Source: Tridacna crocea
Lineage: Eukaryota; Mollusca; Bivalvia; Cardiida; Cardiidae
Assembly: GCA_943736015.1 (NCBI GenBank)
Contig: OX031072.1
Coordinates: 12,241,501 to 12,305,500 of the forward strand
DNA length: 64,000 nucleotides
Direction: 5' to 3'
A model generated the notes under the pieces. That model did not search any database and was not told the origin of the DNA. It worked only from the letters and a program-made list of their open reading frames with translations. Position 1 is the first letter of the stretch, and each line of letters starts with the position of its first letter. A program made the position numbers and the translations under genes. This document shows positions 44,379 through 57,800 of this stretch, in pieces.

Positions 44379-46620
44379 CTACATTTGATCTAAGTCCTCT
44401 AGCAGTAGGTATCCTTTCAAAATGGTGGGTAGCTCAAGCTGATCTATTTGTTTAAAGATTGGAGTTCCGATTGTCCTGCGTATAACATTCCTACAAGCCA
44501 TTTTCAGTGACATTGGATTAAACACCAAGTCATTCAGTAAAGCATACATTGGTCCATACTTTTCACATGCATAGGTCATGACCTCTGGCTCTTGTGCTAA
44601 TTTGTGGTACTTGACCCCAGAATAACACAGTATTTTCACAATCTGAAGGTTGAACTTGGAAATTGCAAAGTATAATGGTAGTAACTTACTATCCCTCACT
44701 ATCAAGTCTGATTTAAAAACAAAAGATCCTGTTTCCTGACCTTCACCTGAAGATGACCTTTTACACTCAAGGTCACAGTTCAGTTTCAGTAAATGTTTAA
44801 CTGCTGGTACATTATTTGATTTCACTGCATAGACAATTGGAGGAATGCCATAGTTATCTCCCTTATTAATGTTCACTCCAGCTTCGATTAGGACATCAAT
44901 ACACTTCATGGTGTCATGAGGCGTTGCATTTTTACCTTTCCAGAAGGCACGCTCTAAATCTACACACACATGCAATGCATTTACACGCTTGCAGTAATCA
45001 GTGCTCTCAATTTTACATCCGGCATCAACCAAAACCTGCATAGCTCTCCAATCTCGTAGACGGGCAGTCCATAGAAGAGGACTATAACCACTACAGTCTT
45101 GAATGTTTAAATCAACACCTTTCTGCTGTACTAACAATTTAAGACAATTCAGTTTACCATTCTCAACTGCAACATGAATAGCGGTGGATCCACTCTCACT
45201 TTGATGGTTTATACCGACTCCTGATTGGATCAGAAATAAAAGCATCTCTTCATGGCCGTAACGAGCAGCATGCATGATTCCATTTTCCTCAAACATGCAA
45301 TCTGTTCCGTTCACATCCGCACCATACTGTATCAACACCTTCAGCAATTTGACGCTGTTCAGTAATATGACTTGTACAAATGCAAGAGAAAGTTTGTCCA
45401 TGCTTTCTAAATAACTCCGGAACCTTCTGTTTCTCAAGTATGATGCCACTGTTTTTTCATCATCTGTTTTAATGGCTTCAAAAAACCTGTAATTGTTAAA
45501 ATAAATCCATAACCATATATATGTATACTATTCTGCATATAAATGACCCTGAATAGTTAACTGATAGCTTCTGAAAACATGCTGAGAAAAGGACAAAATG
45601 CAGATAAAAACAAGCATTTTTCCATTTCCCACAATATTTTATACTGTTCCAAAATCAAATTTCAAAGTTTGTATCCCATTATTTTGTTTTCTGCAAATGC
45701 TTTCAATTTGGAAGAGTCCAAAATTTTGTCTTTTGGTAAAGAGTTAAACCTAAATTATGAATCTAATATTGTCCCTTTTTCCACAATGTTTTCATAAGCC
45801 TCCCTTTGTTCAGGGTCTATAAAACTCAGGATCGTGTGGTCAGGTCGTATGCCACGCACTCGTGAACAATTTGCAGCTCCATTCCTATCCAGTCAATACA
45901 GACCTGTTTTTAGGTCCCTGTTGAAGAAAATGATTGTTTCCATGGATATCATTTTCTATTTCCACAATATTTACCTAATCTTTCAATGATAAATCCTATC
46001 CCATAACATTTTACCAAACAACAAAATGACTGGTCCAAATTGAAAGCTTTTGCAGACGACAAATTAAAGATGGCTCAAATGGCAGACTTTGTCCTTGATA
46101 GAGTAGAAAACATTGTGGGAAAGGGAAAAAATGCTGGTTACCAGCATTTTCTCCTTTTCCCACAATGTTTTCTATAGGCTTCTTTCACAGGGTAGTTAAA
46201 ATTTGGGATAGTGTGGTCAAGAGTTAACTATATGAGTTGCCAGCTGCATTTGCTTTAGATAATGGACAAGCCTAAAATTTTGGCAGTCTAATTTTACTCC
46301 TTACCAACTGTAAAAATCTTGGACTGGTCCAAGTTGAATGTGTTTGCAGTCAACACAATAAACATGACTCAAACATTCATACAAAGAAGAGTAGGAAATA
46401 ATTATGAGAAAAGGAAAAAAAAATGCTGGTTACGAGTTAACAATGTTTTCTAAATTCAATCATCTTTGCAGTCTCTAAAACTTGGGATTGTGTGGTAAGG
46501 ACTGGTGTTGAATACGACCATTGAATACCATGCTATAGACAAAACTTCTTACTTCGGCTCAAGAGCTTGTAGTTCAGCACGAAGCCTCTTTAATTCTTCA
46601 TTACTCTCTGGGGATGCCAT
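44379..46620 (-). CDS. Ankyrin-repeat protein with C-terminal SOCS box (ASB-like)
   Basis: Coding exons on the minus strand: 46620-46553 and 45486-44379, joined by a GT-AG intron in phase 2 (391 aa). The short first exon starts MASPESNEELKRLRAEL, a charged helix. Ankyrin repeats fill roughly residues 75-320, with typical turns such as ENGIMHAARYGHEEMLLFLI, GSTAIHVAVENGKLNCLKLL and GIPPIVYAVKSNN. The last 45 residues fit a SOCS box: a BC-box S349-L-x3-C354-x3-I for elongin B/C and LELPTILKGYLL where a Cullin-5 box is expected. Such proteins are substrate receptors of Cullin-5 ubiquitin ligases; the target is unknown. I cannot assign it to one numbered vertebrate ASB. The frame continues upstream of an internal GTG at 45449, which supports the two-exon model. 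Confidence 0.85.
45541..45747 (-). mobile_element. TTAA-family MITE, ankyrin/SOCS intron
   Basis: The right end TTTTGGTAAAGAGTTAA is clear. The left end is decayed and the hairpin is broken at the tip. Confidence 0.7.
46005..46227 (+). mobile_element. TTAA-family MITE, ankyrin/SOCS intron
   Basis: Left end TTTTACCAAACAAC, right end GTGGTCAAGAGTTAA. The hairpin is nearly perfect. Confidence 0.82.
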
Positions 46621-46709
46621 TTTATTCTGCTTATTTCCTTACATTCTTTTAACAAACTGCAATACAAAAGAAAACATTGCAAGCTAATGTTAACTCTGTC
46701 CAACTCATA

Positions 46710-46939
46710 TTAACCCATTACCACACAATCCCTACTTTTGATGCCCCTGGAAAAGAAGCCTTATGAAAACATTGTGGGAAAAGGAGAAAATGCTGGTAAT
46801 CAGCATTTTCTCCTTTTCCCACAATGTTTTCTAACCTTTCACAAAACTAATTTCAAATTTTCAGTCACTTTCATTTTGTCACATGCTAAAGCTTTTGATA
46901 TGGACAAGCCTAAAATACTGTCGTTTGGTAATGAGTTAA
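46710..46939 (-). mobile_element. TTAA palindromic MITE
   Basis: TTAACCCATTACCACAC to GGTAATGAGTTAA. The 67-nt hairpin has one changed base at the tip (GGTAATCAGC). Confidence 0.92.
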
Positions 46940-47037
46940 CTCCTGCAGACAAATTTTTTTACCTAGCTGGTTACCTCTTTTAGAAACCTTGTGATGAGCT
47001 ATTCCTCCTTTCGCCACAATGTTTTTCTGAATTATTT

Positions 47038-47255
47038 ATTGTGTGGCTCAGTGGTAAAGGGTAAGACTTGTGACCTGGGGGCCCTCAATTTGTGCCTCAA
47101 TGGCCCTATCAGGTCTTTAACAGGAAGGCCCTTGGCCACTATACTCTGAGCCCTAACCTAGCACTGGTGAAATCTAGGAAAAGCATGATCATGTGAGCTG
47201 TTGTAGTGAATTGACTGAAATAATGTTGAAAGTGGCTTAAATTACCATTCAATCA
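47038..47255 (+). mobile_element. tRNA-derived SINE (second family), copy 2
   Basis: GTGTGGCTCAGTGGTAAAGG is the A-box head. The body matches 11200-11430 (CCCTTGG, AGCACTGGTGAAATCTAGG, GTGAGCTGTTG, TGACTGAAAT). Confidence 0.72.
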
Positions 47256-48866
47256 ATTTAAATTGTTGTCAATGGTTATAACGTACCGGTATATGATTGT
47301 TTTCTAAGACATCTGCTTCAAATTTCAATACATGTAAAGAATAAATTAAACAAAATGAACAGTTGTATCGCTAATCAAGCAGGGCATTGGATAGTTAAAT
47401 AATTGTTAACAACTGCAATGTACAAATATTGATATGACAATAAATCCTGGATGACAGTACAATTTTTCCTGGACTGCAAGCTTTCAGGTTACACCCAGAA
47501 CAACTGACTGGATAACAAGTCGACTGCCTCAACCACTATGGAACCATTAACCTTTAGGCTGTTAAGTGTAACTCATTCACCTGTTGTGGACATTGTAGAA
47601 TAAGATCAAACTGCACAGAAAGTGCAATCTGATCTTTGATCTACACTGTCCGACAAGGAGGTATGATTCCAAAGAACATAATTTTGAAATAGCAAAATAT
47701 GGCTTTTTAATATTGAATTGAAAATTTAAGTTTAGTTATTCAGCAGGGTAGTCATTAACAAATATGGATAACTACAATTTTTTTTACTTATCCAGATTGA
47801 AAGCATTCTTGGACAGCAAAATAAAATTGAAGCAAAACTAAAAGCTGCCTATTGTAGGGAATAAAACAGCATTTTCTCACAGCATTTTTGGAGGGGTTTT
47901 GTTTTGCATGGTTGCTCTAACTTAGACTTGTGTAGTAATTGGATGAAGCACAATAAAGAGTGAAATGTCCAATAGATATGCCTCATACAGGTCACCATGA
48001 CATCTATCTCTTGACCAAATGAAATTTTAGACCTGTCAAATTTTAGAACATTTACAGATAACAAATTCAGTGCTGCTAAAACAACAGAATTTCTGTTTGA
48101 AAGGATATAAAACATTGTGGGAAAAGAAGGAAATACTAGTTTCAGGCATTTGCTCCTTTGCCCACCATGTCTTCAGAAGGCTCTTTCCAGAGTGTCATTA
48201 AAAATTGGGATTGTGATGTAGAGATTTAAAGTGCCTTCTAAGTGATTGTGCCATAGTAGTCAGTAGGCCTATCTATAGCTCAGAATCAGATGGCAAAAAA
48301 TGCACCCTTACCTTTGCTTCCTTACTAATTTACTTTGGCCTGGAATTGTCAATTGATTGGCCTTTTTTGTTTTGGACTAAGTCACTTCAAAAATTTATTT
48401 TTCAGAAATGGGGGGTGGGGGGTGAAAAATACACCTAAAGTAGGCATAGAAATTAGAATCCGATGCATTGTTAATTTCAATAAAATCAAAAGATAGCTAC
48501 TTTAAACTGGTAAATACATCGAAACTTAGGCGTAACGACCTCATGATTTTTCGGTAAATTACCTTGATTTTTGAAGGACATTACATTTATTCGCATAATC
48601 CGGACCTTCGTCACTTTAATGTGAAAAGTAAATAGAAAAAATCAATGATACAGCGGAATCAATTTTGTTAACAATGACAATTTCACGTTGTGCTATTTTC
48701 ATGATAGCACCGACAGGCACTGTTTCCCGGCAATGAACACATTTTTTAAAGAAAGAATAATTGCGGTCTATTGAAGTTCTTCAAATAATGGCCATGCAAA
48801 CATACATCCAACTGCAGCACCATTTACAGTGAATTGCAATTATCGCTTTGATACTTTTGCATAAGT

Positions 48867-51800
48867 ATGTCTGATATAAATCAAGACTCAGGAAGCAGAG
48901 TTAAGGTGAAGATGTCGTACCCTTCTAAGTTCGTAACAATCATCACGAAATAGAATTAAACTAATACGTTGTAAACAAATGTTTCAACGATTACAGTTTC
49001 TGCGTTGTTATAGTTTTATTAGTATGGTATTCATGGACAAATGAATGAGAATATACTTGTTAAATGAAAAGCCAACACTTGTTAAATCACAGGAGATTGA
49101 CATTCTATAACGAAAAAATAAATAATCAAATATGAAAAAAAAAATCTCCCCTATATAATATAAACACAAGGAATGCAACGTCTCAATTGCCGGGGCTAGC
49201 ACAAGAAAGCCTTTCCCACCCAAAATCGCCCACGAAAAAAACATTAATCATAATTTCCTTTAGCCTAACCACAGGAATCTGACATTCTATAACCAAAATA
49301 AATGATAAAATATGGAAAAAAAAATCCCCCCTATATAATATAAACACAAGGAACGCAACGTCTCGATTGATGGCGCGAGCATCCGACAGCCTTTCCCAAC
49401 CAAAATCACCCACGAAACAAACATTGATCATAATCTCCTTCAGCCTAGCGATAGACAAGACATTCATGTACCTGCGACATCCGGCGATACCTCAGTAGAC
49501 ACCTTTCAACCGGAGATATCCGTCATGTTTTACAGCTCTATCAGGACATTTTGATTTATCCGGGTGGCCATTCGCTGACGTCACAGAAATTAGCATATAC
49601 CGTATTTTCGTATTACTTATTACTATTATTTTTTTCGTTTTTAAGATACTTATGGACATCACATGATACTACAGATTTTTCTAGAATCTTTAGTATCATT
49701 TGATGTCCATAAATGTCTTAAAAAAAAAGTAATAGTAAATTAGCATGTACCGTATTTTCGTATTACTTAATACTATTATTTTTTTTTTATTTTAAGACAT
49801 TTATGGACATCAAATGATACTAAAGATTCTAGAAAAATCTGTAGTATCATGTGATGTCCATAAGTATCTTAAAAAACGAAAAAAATTATAGTAATAAGTA
49901 ATACGAAAATACGGTATATGCTAATTTCTGTGACGTCAGCGAATGGCCACCTGGATAAATCAAAATGTCCTGATAGAGCTGTAAAACATGACGGATATCT
50001 CCGGTTGAAAGGTGTCTACTGAGGTATCGCCGGATGTCGCAGGTACATGAATGTCTTGTCTATCGCTAGGCTGAAGGAGATTATGATCAATGTTTGTTTC
50101 GTGGGTGATTTTGGTTGGGAAAGGCTGTCGGGTGCTCGCGCCAGCAATCGAGACGTTGCGTTCCTTGTGTTTATATTATATAGGGGGGATTTTTTTTCCA
50201 TATTTTATCATTTATTTTGGTTATAGAATGTCAGATTCCTGTGGCCTAATGATAGACAAAGAAAAATGTACCTGTGACATTCGGCGATTCCTCAGTAGAC
50301 GCCTTGTAACCGTAGATATCGGTCATGTTTTACAATTTTTTTGAAAATTTCTCTCCACCCAGGAGACCATTCGCTGACGTCATAGGAAGGGCCAGGAAGT
50401 GTATTTTTGGATTATGTATAGAGTCAATGTCTTTTCTTTAAAAATGAATACGTCAAATACTTTTGTTAGTTACTTCTAGAAAAATCTAGCGTACCATGTG
50501 ATGTCCATAAATATGTCTATAAATGAAAAAAAATATTTGAGTAGGTCCGGGTAATATCGGACACCCGGGGTAACTTCGGCCACTTCGTTTGTCATTAAAT
50601 ACAGAAAAGAGAATAAGGACAAAGACTGGAAAAATCGATCATAGCTTCACATAAATCCAACAAAAACACAAAACATATGTCATGATGACGTAATCAGAGC
50701 AATGTAAGGGTTAGTTGGATTACGCATCGATGTTGTGAATATGCATATTTTTTCATTTGCAAATGACAAATGGCAAAATAATGTGATTCAAAAATTGAAA
50801 TTTGATTTTGGAAGGAAAGAAAACATTGTGGGAAAAGGAGAAAATGCTGGTTACCAGGATGTTCTCCTTTTCCTACAATGTTTTCAAAAGCTTTCTGTCA
50901 AAGGGTCGTTAAACATTGGAGTTAACTCTTATCCTGCTACTTAACCAAAATAAGATTTTCATTTTGATCGGGAAAACCCAAACAGCAGACAGCAAGAATG
51001 ACGTCGATTATGACAGAACCATATTGTTTTCATTTGAGATCGACTGGTTTAGGTTAGACCCGGTTAAAGACCGACGTTATTTTAGTAAAATCGATACACA
51101 GTCCAGTGTTTTGTCCCATTTTCCCTTCGTACTCCAGATTTTATCTGCTCACGATGTAACAGTGTCAGAAGTATATACGATCATTATTACCTCTTATTGT
51201 ATTTGTGCATCCACCATGACGCATTACTGAAAAGAATGCAGGTCATTTTTGTTAAAAGTGCGTCAAAACGCACAAAATCGTGCGTCAAGGAAAACTCTGC
51301 CCAAATATTGCTAATTCAAAGTAATGATTTTGGAAAAATATTTCCTAGTCAGATAGTGCAGATCCAAGATCAGGCTGCATATTCTGTGCAGTCTAATCTT
51401 AATCTACACTGTCTGCAAAAGGTCAGTGAGTCACGCTCAGCAACTTATGGGTTAAAGACCATTCAAACAAATTATCTATTTTCAGGGTGTTACAATTGTG
51501 AAACCGATAGTGTTTGGTAATGTCGCTCGATACTTTGGCAAAAAGAGAGAAGAGGATGGACATACCCATCAGTGGACAGTGTATTTGAAACCATTCAAAA
51601 ATGAGGTAAAACATACCAATTGTTACTGAATGCTAGTAGAGCCAGACAGGTGATAAATGTAGGTAAAGGCAACATAAACTCTTTATCAAACAACAAATTA
51701 GTAGACTTGTCCAAATTGAAAGCAGTTGCAGACAACAAAATAAGTGTGGCTCAAAAATTAAAATTTGTTGTTGGAAGGGTAGAAAACATTGTGAGAAAAT

Positions 51801-54800
51801 GCTGGTTACCACAATGTTTTCAATAGGCTTCTTTCTCGGGGTCGTTAAAAGTCGGAATCATGTGGTAAAGAGTTAAACAATTACCAAACAGCAATGAGTT
51901 TTTGTATGCCTGATGAGAAGGCCTTTGAAAACATTGTGGGAAAAGGAGAAAAAGCATTTTCTTTTCCATTGATGTTTTTACTAATTCAGAAATTAATCTT
52001 ATTAATTTGCTCACATTATACTGTCAGCTAGAAATGTTTTGATTTTGGAATTTTGTTATTTTGGAAAGAGTTTACAGATCTAATCATGGGCTATTTTAGT
52101 CACTATCTTTCTTTCTCTCTCTCTCTCTTTCTCTCTCTCTCTCAAGCCCCAACAGCCCAGACCTGGCTCAGATCTCCAGCTCTGGTAATTTCTATAGAAG
52201 TACTAGTGTTAAGTACTGTACAAGGAAAGTCCAGGAAAGTTGAATGGGTGGATTGGCGGCAGGGATAGAACTAGAATGTTGAAAACAACATTAATTAAAC
52301 AACTTGTTCAGTCAGCATGCCTGCCTGTCCCTCTCTCACTTTCTCTTTCTCTCTGCTTGCTGACCTCTCCATCTTTGTCTGCCCCCCCCCTCCCTTCCTT
52401 TTCTCTTTCTCTCTGTCACATCACATTTTGTCTCTCTTTTGCCCTCAAATTGTTATATCCTTACCTGAATGGCCTTTGTTGTTATGATAATTTGAATCCC
52501 CTGCATCTAAGTATGTTTCCATCTTTGTTTGTCAGGATATGTCAACATATGTGAAGAAAGTCACTTTCAAGCTTCACGAGAGTTATCCAAACGCAAATAG
52601 AGGTGAGAACTACAAGTTATTCAGACACACTATTCATTAACCCTTTACCTTTCACCCCACAAGGTATTTCTATGGTATCTCTAACTTACCCTAAATAACA
52701 GCAAGGAGGAAGCCTTTTCTTATGACACCTATGATATGAAAGCATAGAAACACAAAAGGGAAAGGCCTTTCGGCACTTGTTATATTCGCGTACCTTTCTC
52801 TTTTTCAGCAAATATTTCCCCATAATGAAGCTAATGAAATAAACTCTATGTCCTGAAATCATTTTGCAACAGACAATTTGGAATTTAGCCTTTTTAACTC
52901 TTTACCAAACAATCCATGGTTTTTACCACCCTGAGATAGAAGCCTTTTGAAAATATTATGGGAAAGGGAGAAAATGCTGGTAACCAGCATTTTCTCCTTT
53001 TGCAGTAATGTTTCCTACCTTGCTAGAAACTCAATTTATGAGTGACGTTTATTTTATTTTGTTTATTTTGTCATCTGCAACTGCTTTTGATTTGGAACAG
53101 TCTAAAATTTTGTTGTTTGGTAAAGAGTTTACTATGGATGAGTAGCATGAATTAAGATTAAATGGCTGAATACCATTTTGTGTCCAAAATAGACTCTTAA
53201 CCATACGAGAAAATTTTAGACTGGTCCAAATTGAATGCATTTGCAGACCACAAAATACATATCACTGAAAAATCAAAATTTGATTTGGGAAGGGTAGAAA
53301 ACATTGTGGGAAAGTAGAAAATGCTGGTTACCAGTATTTTCTCTTTTTCCCATAATGTTTTCAAAAGGCTTCTACCTTAGGATCCTCAAAAGTCATCATA
53401 GTGTGGTAAAGGGTTAAAATCAATGAGTCAAGCTCTGAAAAGGGGATCTAGATCAATGCATATGAGGGAAGTGTAGATTCATATCAGCCTGTGTAGTCTT
53501 GGCAGGCTTATATTGTTCAAAATGTTTTGCTGCCAGTCAGTTTAGCGTGGGAATCAGCCAGTTGTTGGAAAAAAAAATTTATGAATCGATGATTGTATTG
53601 TTTGTTGTACAGTCAGGTGGCAATGGCTCAGAGGCAACATGATTCACCACAGCTATGAACAAGTTTTCAAGTCCTCTGCCACCTGTCCGCACAACAAATT
53701 TAACATTCTGCAAAATTTACCACTTCAACCTTTGTGAAGAAAATTTTACCTGTTTTTTTTTGGTTTATAAAGTTGAGTATGCTGACAAAGTAGAAGCCTC
53801 AGTTCAATGACAACTGACATCACTTGGAACTGATGTCACTGAAATCTTGTTAACATGTGCTAAAACGTGTAGCTTGGCATGTAATCTTGATCTTAATCTT
53901 GATCGATGCTGCCATTTTGGATGTTGTGTTGGTAGTGTAGTCATGTATACAGGCTTCTTGTAAGGGAAACTGTTTCTATGCTAGTTTTGCCAGTGAACAT
54001 GATATATATGCTCAGATCATAATATTATCCGATAAGATAACGAGAAATTTCTTTGCAGTATAATACGATAAATTGTTCAGTAAGATGTAAGATTTAGCTT
54101 CCTATTGTTAGGTCATGGATCATATATTTTTCCTCATTTCAGTTGTAACTAAACCTCCATATGAAGTTACAGAAACTGGGTGGGGAGAGTTTGAAGTCAT
54201 TATTAAGATTTACTTCAATGATCCACATGAGAGACCAGTATGTTAAGATTTTATTCTTATTATCACTTTTTCTTTCACTCATTATCATACAATTTCTACA
54301 CTTGTCCAACTTAAAAACATCTGCAGTGGACAAACTATTTGCAGCGCATGGGATTTGTAATGTCAGAATACTTGAGTAATTTTTTATCGAACTTGTCTGT
54401 GAAGTGATGGAAAAGATTGTGGAAGAGGAGAAAATGCTGGTTACCACACTGTTTTCAATAGTCTCTGTCAAGGTCATTAAAACCACTGTTTGGTAAAGGG
54501 TTAACTAGTATTTACCACAGGAACAGTTATGTCAGGGTCGGGAGACATATTTTTTCCCCATGCGTCCGTCTGTCTGTCCATCCGTCCGTCCGTCACAAGT
54601 CGTGTCCGCTCTATAACTCCAAAACTTGTAAGATGATTTGCTAAAACTTCACTGATTATGTAAAGCACTATGAGATGAAGTGTCATGAACAAGAACTATA
54701 ACTTTTGCCTGTATATTTTTAGAGTCATTTCCCTTTGATTATTTTCCTTACTCATTTTACATATTTCATGTCCGCTTTATAGCTGGAAAACTGTTTGAAA

Positions 54801-57800
54801 AATATGACCAAACCTGTTTAAGAAATATGACCATTATTTCAGTTATAAATTACCTTGGTGACACATCAGTCCTTCTGACACCGAAAAGCGGGGATACATC
54901 TGGTTTTTTTTTCTTCGGTGAAAAGCAAGTTCTAGATATTGTGTTGAAAGTGATTTGTTAACAATTATTTTTTTCATTTTTCAGGTAACAGTATATCATT
55001 TATTGAAACTATTTCAAAGTGAAACAGACATCATGTTGGGGAAAAAGTCCCTCATTGCGGAGTTTTATGATGAAATGGTAAGGAAAAGATTATGTTTGGG
55101 TGATTTATCTACTGAACTCCTTACCAAACAACAAAACTTTGTAGACTTACCCAAATTGAAAGCAGTAGCAGAATACATATCAAGCTTAGCTGAGAACGTG
55201 ATAATTTTCTATGAAAGTGTAAAAAGCCTAGTTGGAAAGTATAAAATGCTGGTTACCAACTTTTTCTCCTTTCCACAAAAGGTTTCAAAAGGCGATTTCC
55301 TTATGGATATTAACCCTTTACCAAACAGTAGCTGTTATTTTTTTTACAACCCTGAGATAGAAGTTCGAAAACATAGTGGGAAAAAGGAGAAAATGCTGGT
55401 AACAAGCATTTTGTGCTTTTCCCCACAATGTTTCTGCCCTGCTGGAAACAAATTTCAAAATTTGAGTTACATTTGTTTTGTCATCTGCCATTGCATTCAG
55501 TTTGGACATGTCTAAAATTTTGTCATTTGTTAAAGGGTTAAAGTTTGCGGTAAAGAGCTGATCAGAGGGTCCTACATTTATTATCTTAACAGTGATCAGT
55601 TAGCATAAATCAGTCTTATAGAATCACAGTGCCACTCCACAGTGATTAAGTTATAAACTTTTAAGCTGAATGAGGTTAAATTAATGTCTTCTGATAGAAT
55701 ATTAAGATATTTTACTCTGGCTTTGGTTTTAGTTTTGGAATTATCTCCCCTTGAACTGGGGAAAAACCAATGTTTGCAATAGTATTTCATTGGGGTATAG
55801 AGTTGATTCAATATGGTAAACTTTATTGAAAAATATTGTTATGTATTTCGATTACATTTGATGGTGACCAAAAGTAAATGACAAGCATTTCAAAGAGGGA
55901 TATAGAGTGCAGATCAAAATCATAGTGCAGTATATGCAGGCTCATCCCAGTCTGCACTCTTGTAGAAAAAAAAAAACATCAAAAGTCAAAATAAGCAAAA
56001 GTCACAGTTAAAATCTTAAAGCTGTCATGTTTTAATTGAATCAGTATAGATTTAGTCCATTTGTGTGACTGTAAAATTGATTTTCTATATTTGCCTTTTT
56101 TTCCAAGGTGTTCAATGAGCCCACAGTGATGATGCAGCATTTATTAAACAGTACAAGATCTCTGTCCATTGGGGCTTATAAACATGATACAGATTGTGAG
56201 TGTTCTATATTGTTAAGTTTCACTTCAATTTTTAATGTAAAAAAATGTAGGTTTCTTGTTATGTATCTTTTCATTATTCTTTTCTGCTTTTCTACTGCTT
56301 TACAAGAAAATGCAGCATTTGTATTGACCAACCTTTCTAAAAGATGCCCATTTACTCATTTTAACCATATGTAGATAATTGTTTTAAGTCAATAAAATAG
56401 CAATATCTATAGCCTAAAAGAATGACCAGAAGTTTCAGATCTGTTATTTGAAATGGATAATAGTCTTGAGAAACTTACGTCAAGTCATAATTGTAAACAG
56501 TGGGAGAATGTATCACTACAGTAATTTACATGGGATGATCAAAAAGATCGTGGACTACCACATTAATTTGAAAACTGCTACACATAGAATTACAAAATTT
56601 TGCATAGGTGAGCATCAGTTATCTGTTAGGTGACTGCAGCTTTCAAATGTCTTCATATTCAAGTAGGTAAAGTATGACGTCATTTTAATGACGTCACATA
56701 TGGCACTAGTGGTCTAAAATATCAGACGAAGTTTTATTTGAGCCTAGAGTAATGTTAAAAATTTAAGTCAAACTCAAAAAGTATTTATTGGAAATCAAAG
56801 CGATTAAGAACCAGTCATACGGGACTCTGACCTCAAGGAATCTGATATTTTTGCATTGATCGGACTGGTTTAGACAAGGGTGTGATACTGTTAAAGATGA
56901 CCCTAAATCTGGCCGTCCATCAACATCAGTCACAGACAAAATCATAACGGCTGTAGAGCAGCATTTAAAACAAGATTGGCAAGATACTGTCAGGAAAATA
57001 GCTTATACATTTGACCTTTCATAGAGAAGTCCCCAGGAGATTTGGACAGGGAATCTTGGAATTTTGCGTAATTGCACAAAGTGGGTACTCCGGCAAATGA
57101 GGCCCAAGAAAATTGGGGTTGGATCGAAATCTTTTAAAGAAATTTCTGAATGTATTAAGGTAGAAGTGTCAAACTTTACTGATCATATTATAACATGCTA
57201 TGGAAGACTGACACAATTTAATGAGACTGAATCTAAACAACAAAACAGTGTTTTGAAACATTCAACATTGCCTTCATTTGATAAAGCTAACCTTTCTTTT
57301 CTAAGTCAATTAGCAAAGTTATCAACATCACATATAAATTTCTGTTCTCCTGTTTTTCTTCTAAATCATGTTGTATCTCTACATACTACAGTCAATACGG
57401 AGTTTTATGCCAGCATTATTCAAATGAGTTTTACATACACGGTACGAAAAACTTAGCCAGAGGTCATTTGGTAGAGTTACACCATTTTGCTCATCAGCAA
57501 TGAATGTTAACTTCAGAGATCAGGTCTTTATCAAACCACTCAACAGGGATATATGACCCAACCCAAATGACTGTGGACTTATCCAAAATGAAAATTATCT
57601 GCTTTTGAAACATGTGCTTATCCCTGCTAAACAATTAGATTTGTATTTGAAAGTGTAGAAAATGTAGCGGGGAAAAAAGAGAAAATGCTGCTCGTCACCA
57701 TTATTTCCTTTTCTTAACATGCATCCAAAATGCTGTCTTCAGGGTCTTTACAACACCAGGATGTTTATAAAACCTATACGAAGCAATCCCAAGTTTTAAT

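Larger units (their letters stand above)
46621..48866. other. Divergent intergenic region between the ankyrin/SOCS gene and YEATS4
   Basis: It must contain both promoters but no core motif stands out. It holds a good MITE (46710-46939), a SINE (47038-47255), a family 2 palindrome (47547-47655) and two decayed MITE traces (about 47760-47960, 48000-48230). The last 600 bases before YEATS4 look free of repeats. Confidence 0.6.

Noticed and set aside
54955-55515. A 186-codon open frame.
   Set aside because: Only 54985-55077 is coding (YEATS4 exon 5). The rest is read-through into intron and MITE sequence.
56676-56700. Paired CRE-like TGACGTCA sites around a short spacer, as a possible regulatory module.
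   Set aside because: They form a palindrome close to the mariner-type remnant inside an intron, so a transposon origin is as likely as regulation.
57064-57456. A 130-codon open frame as a possible gene.
   Set aside because: Its first dozen codons continue the decayed mariner fragment. The remainder has no recognisable domain, no acceptor context and lies inside YEATS4 intron 6.
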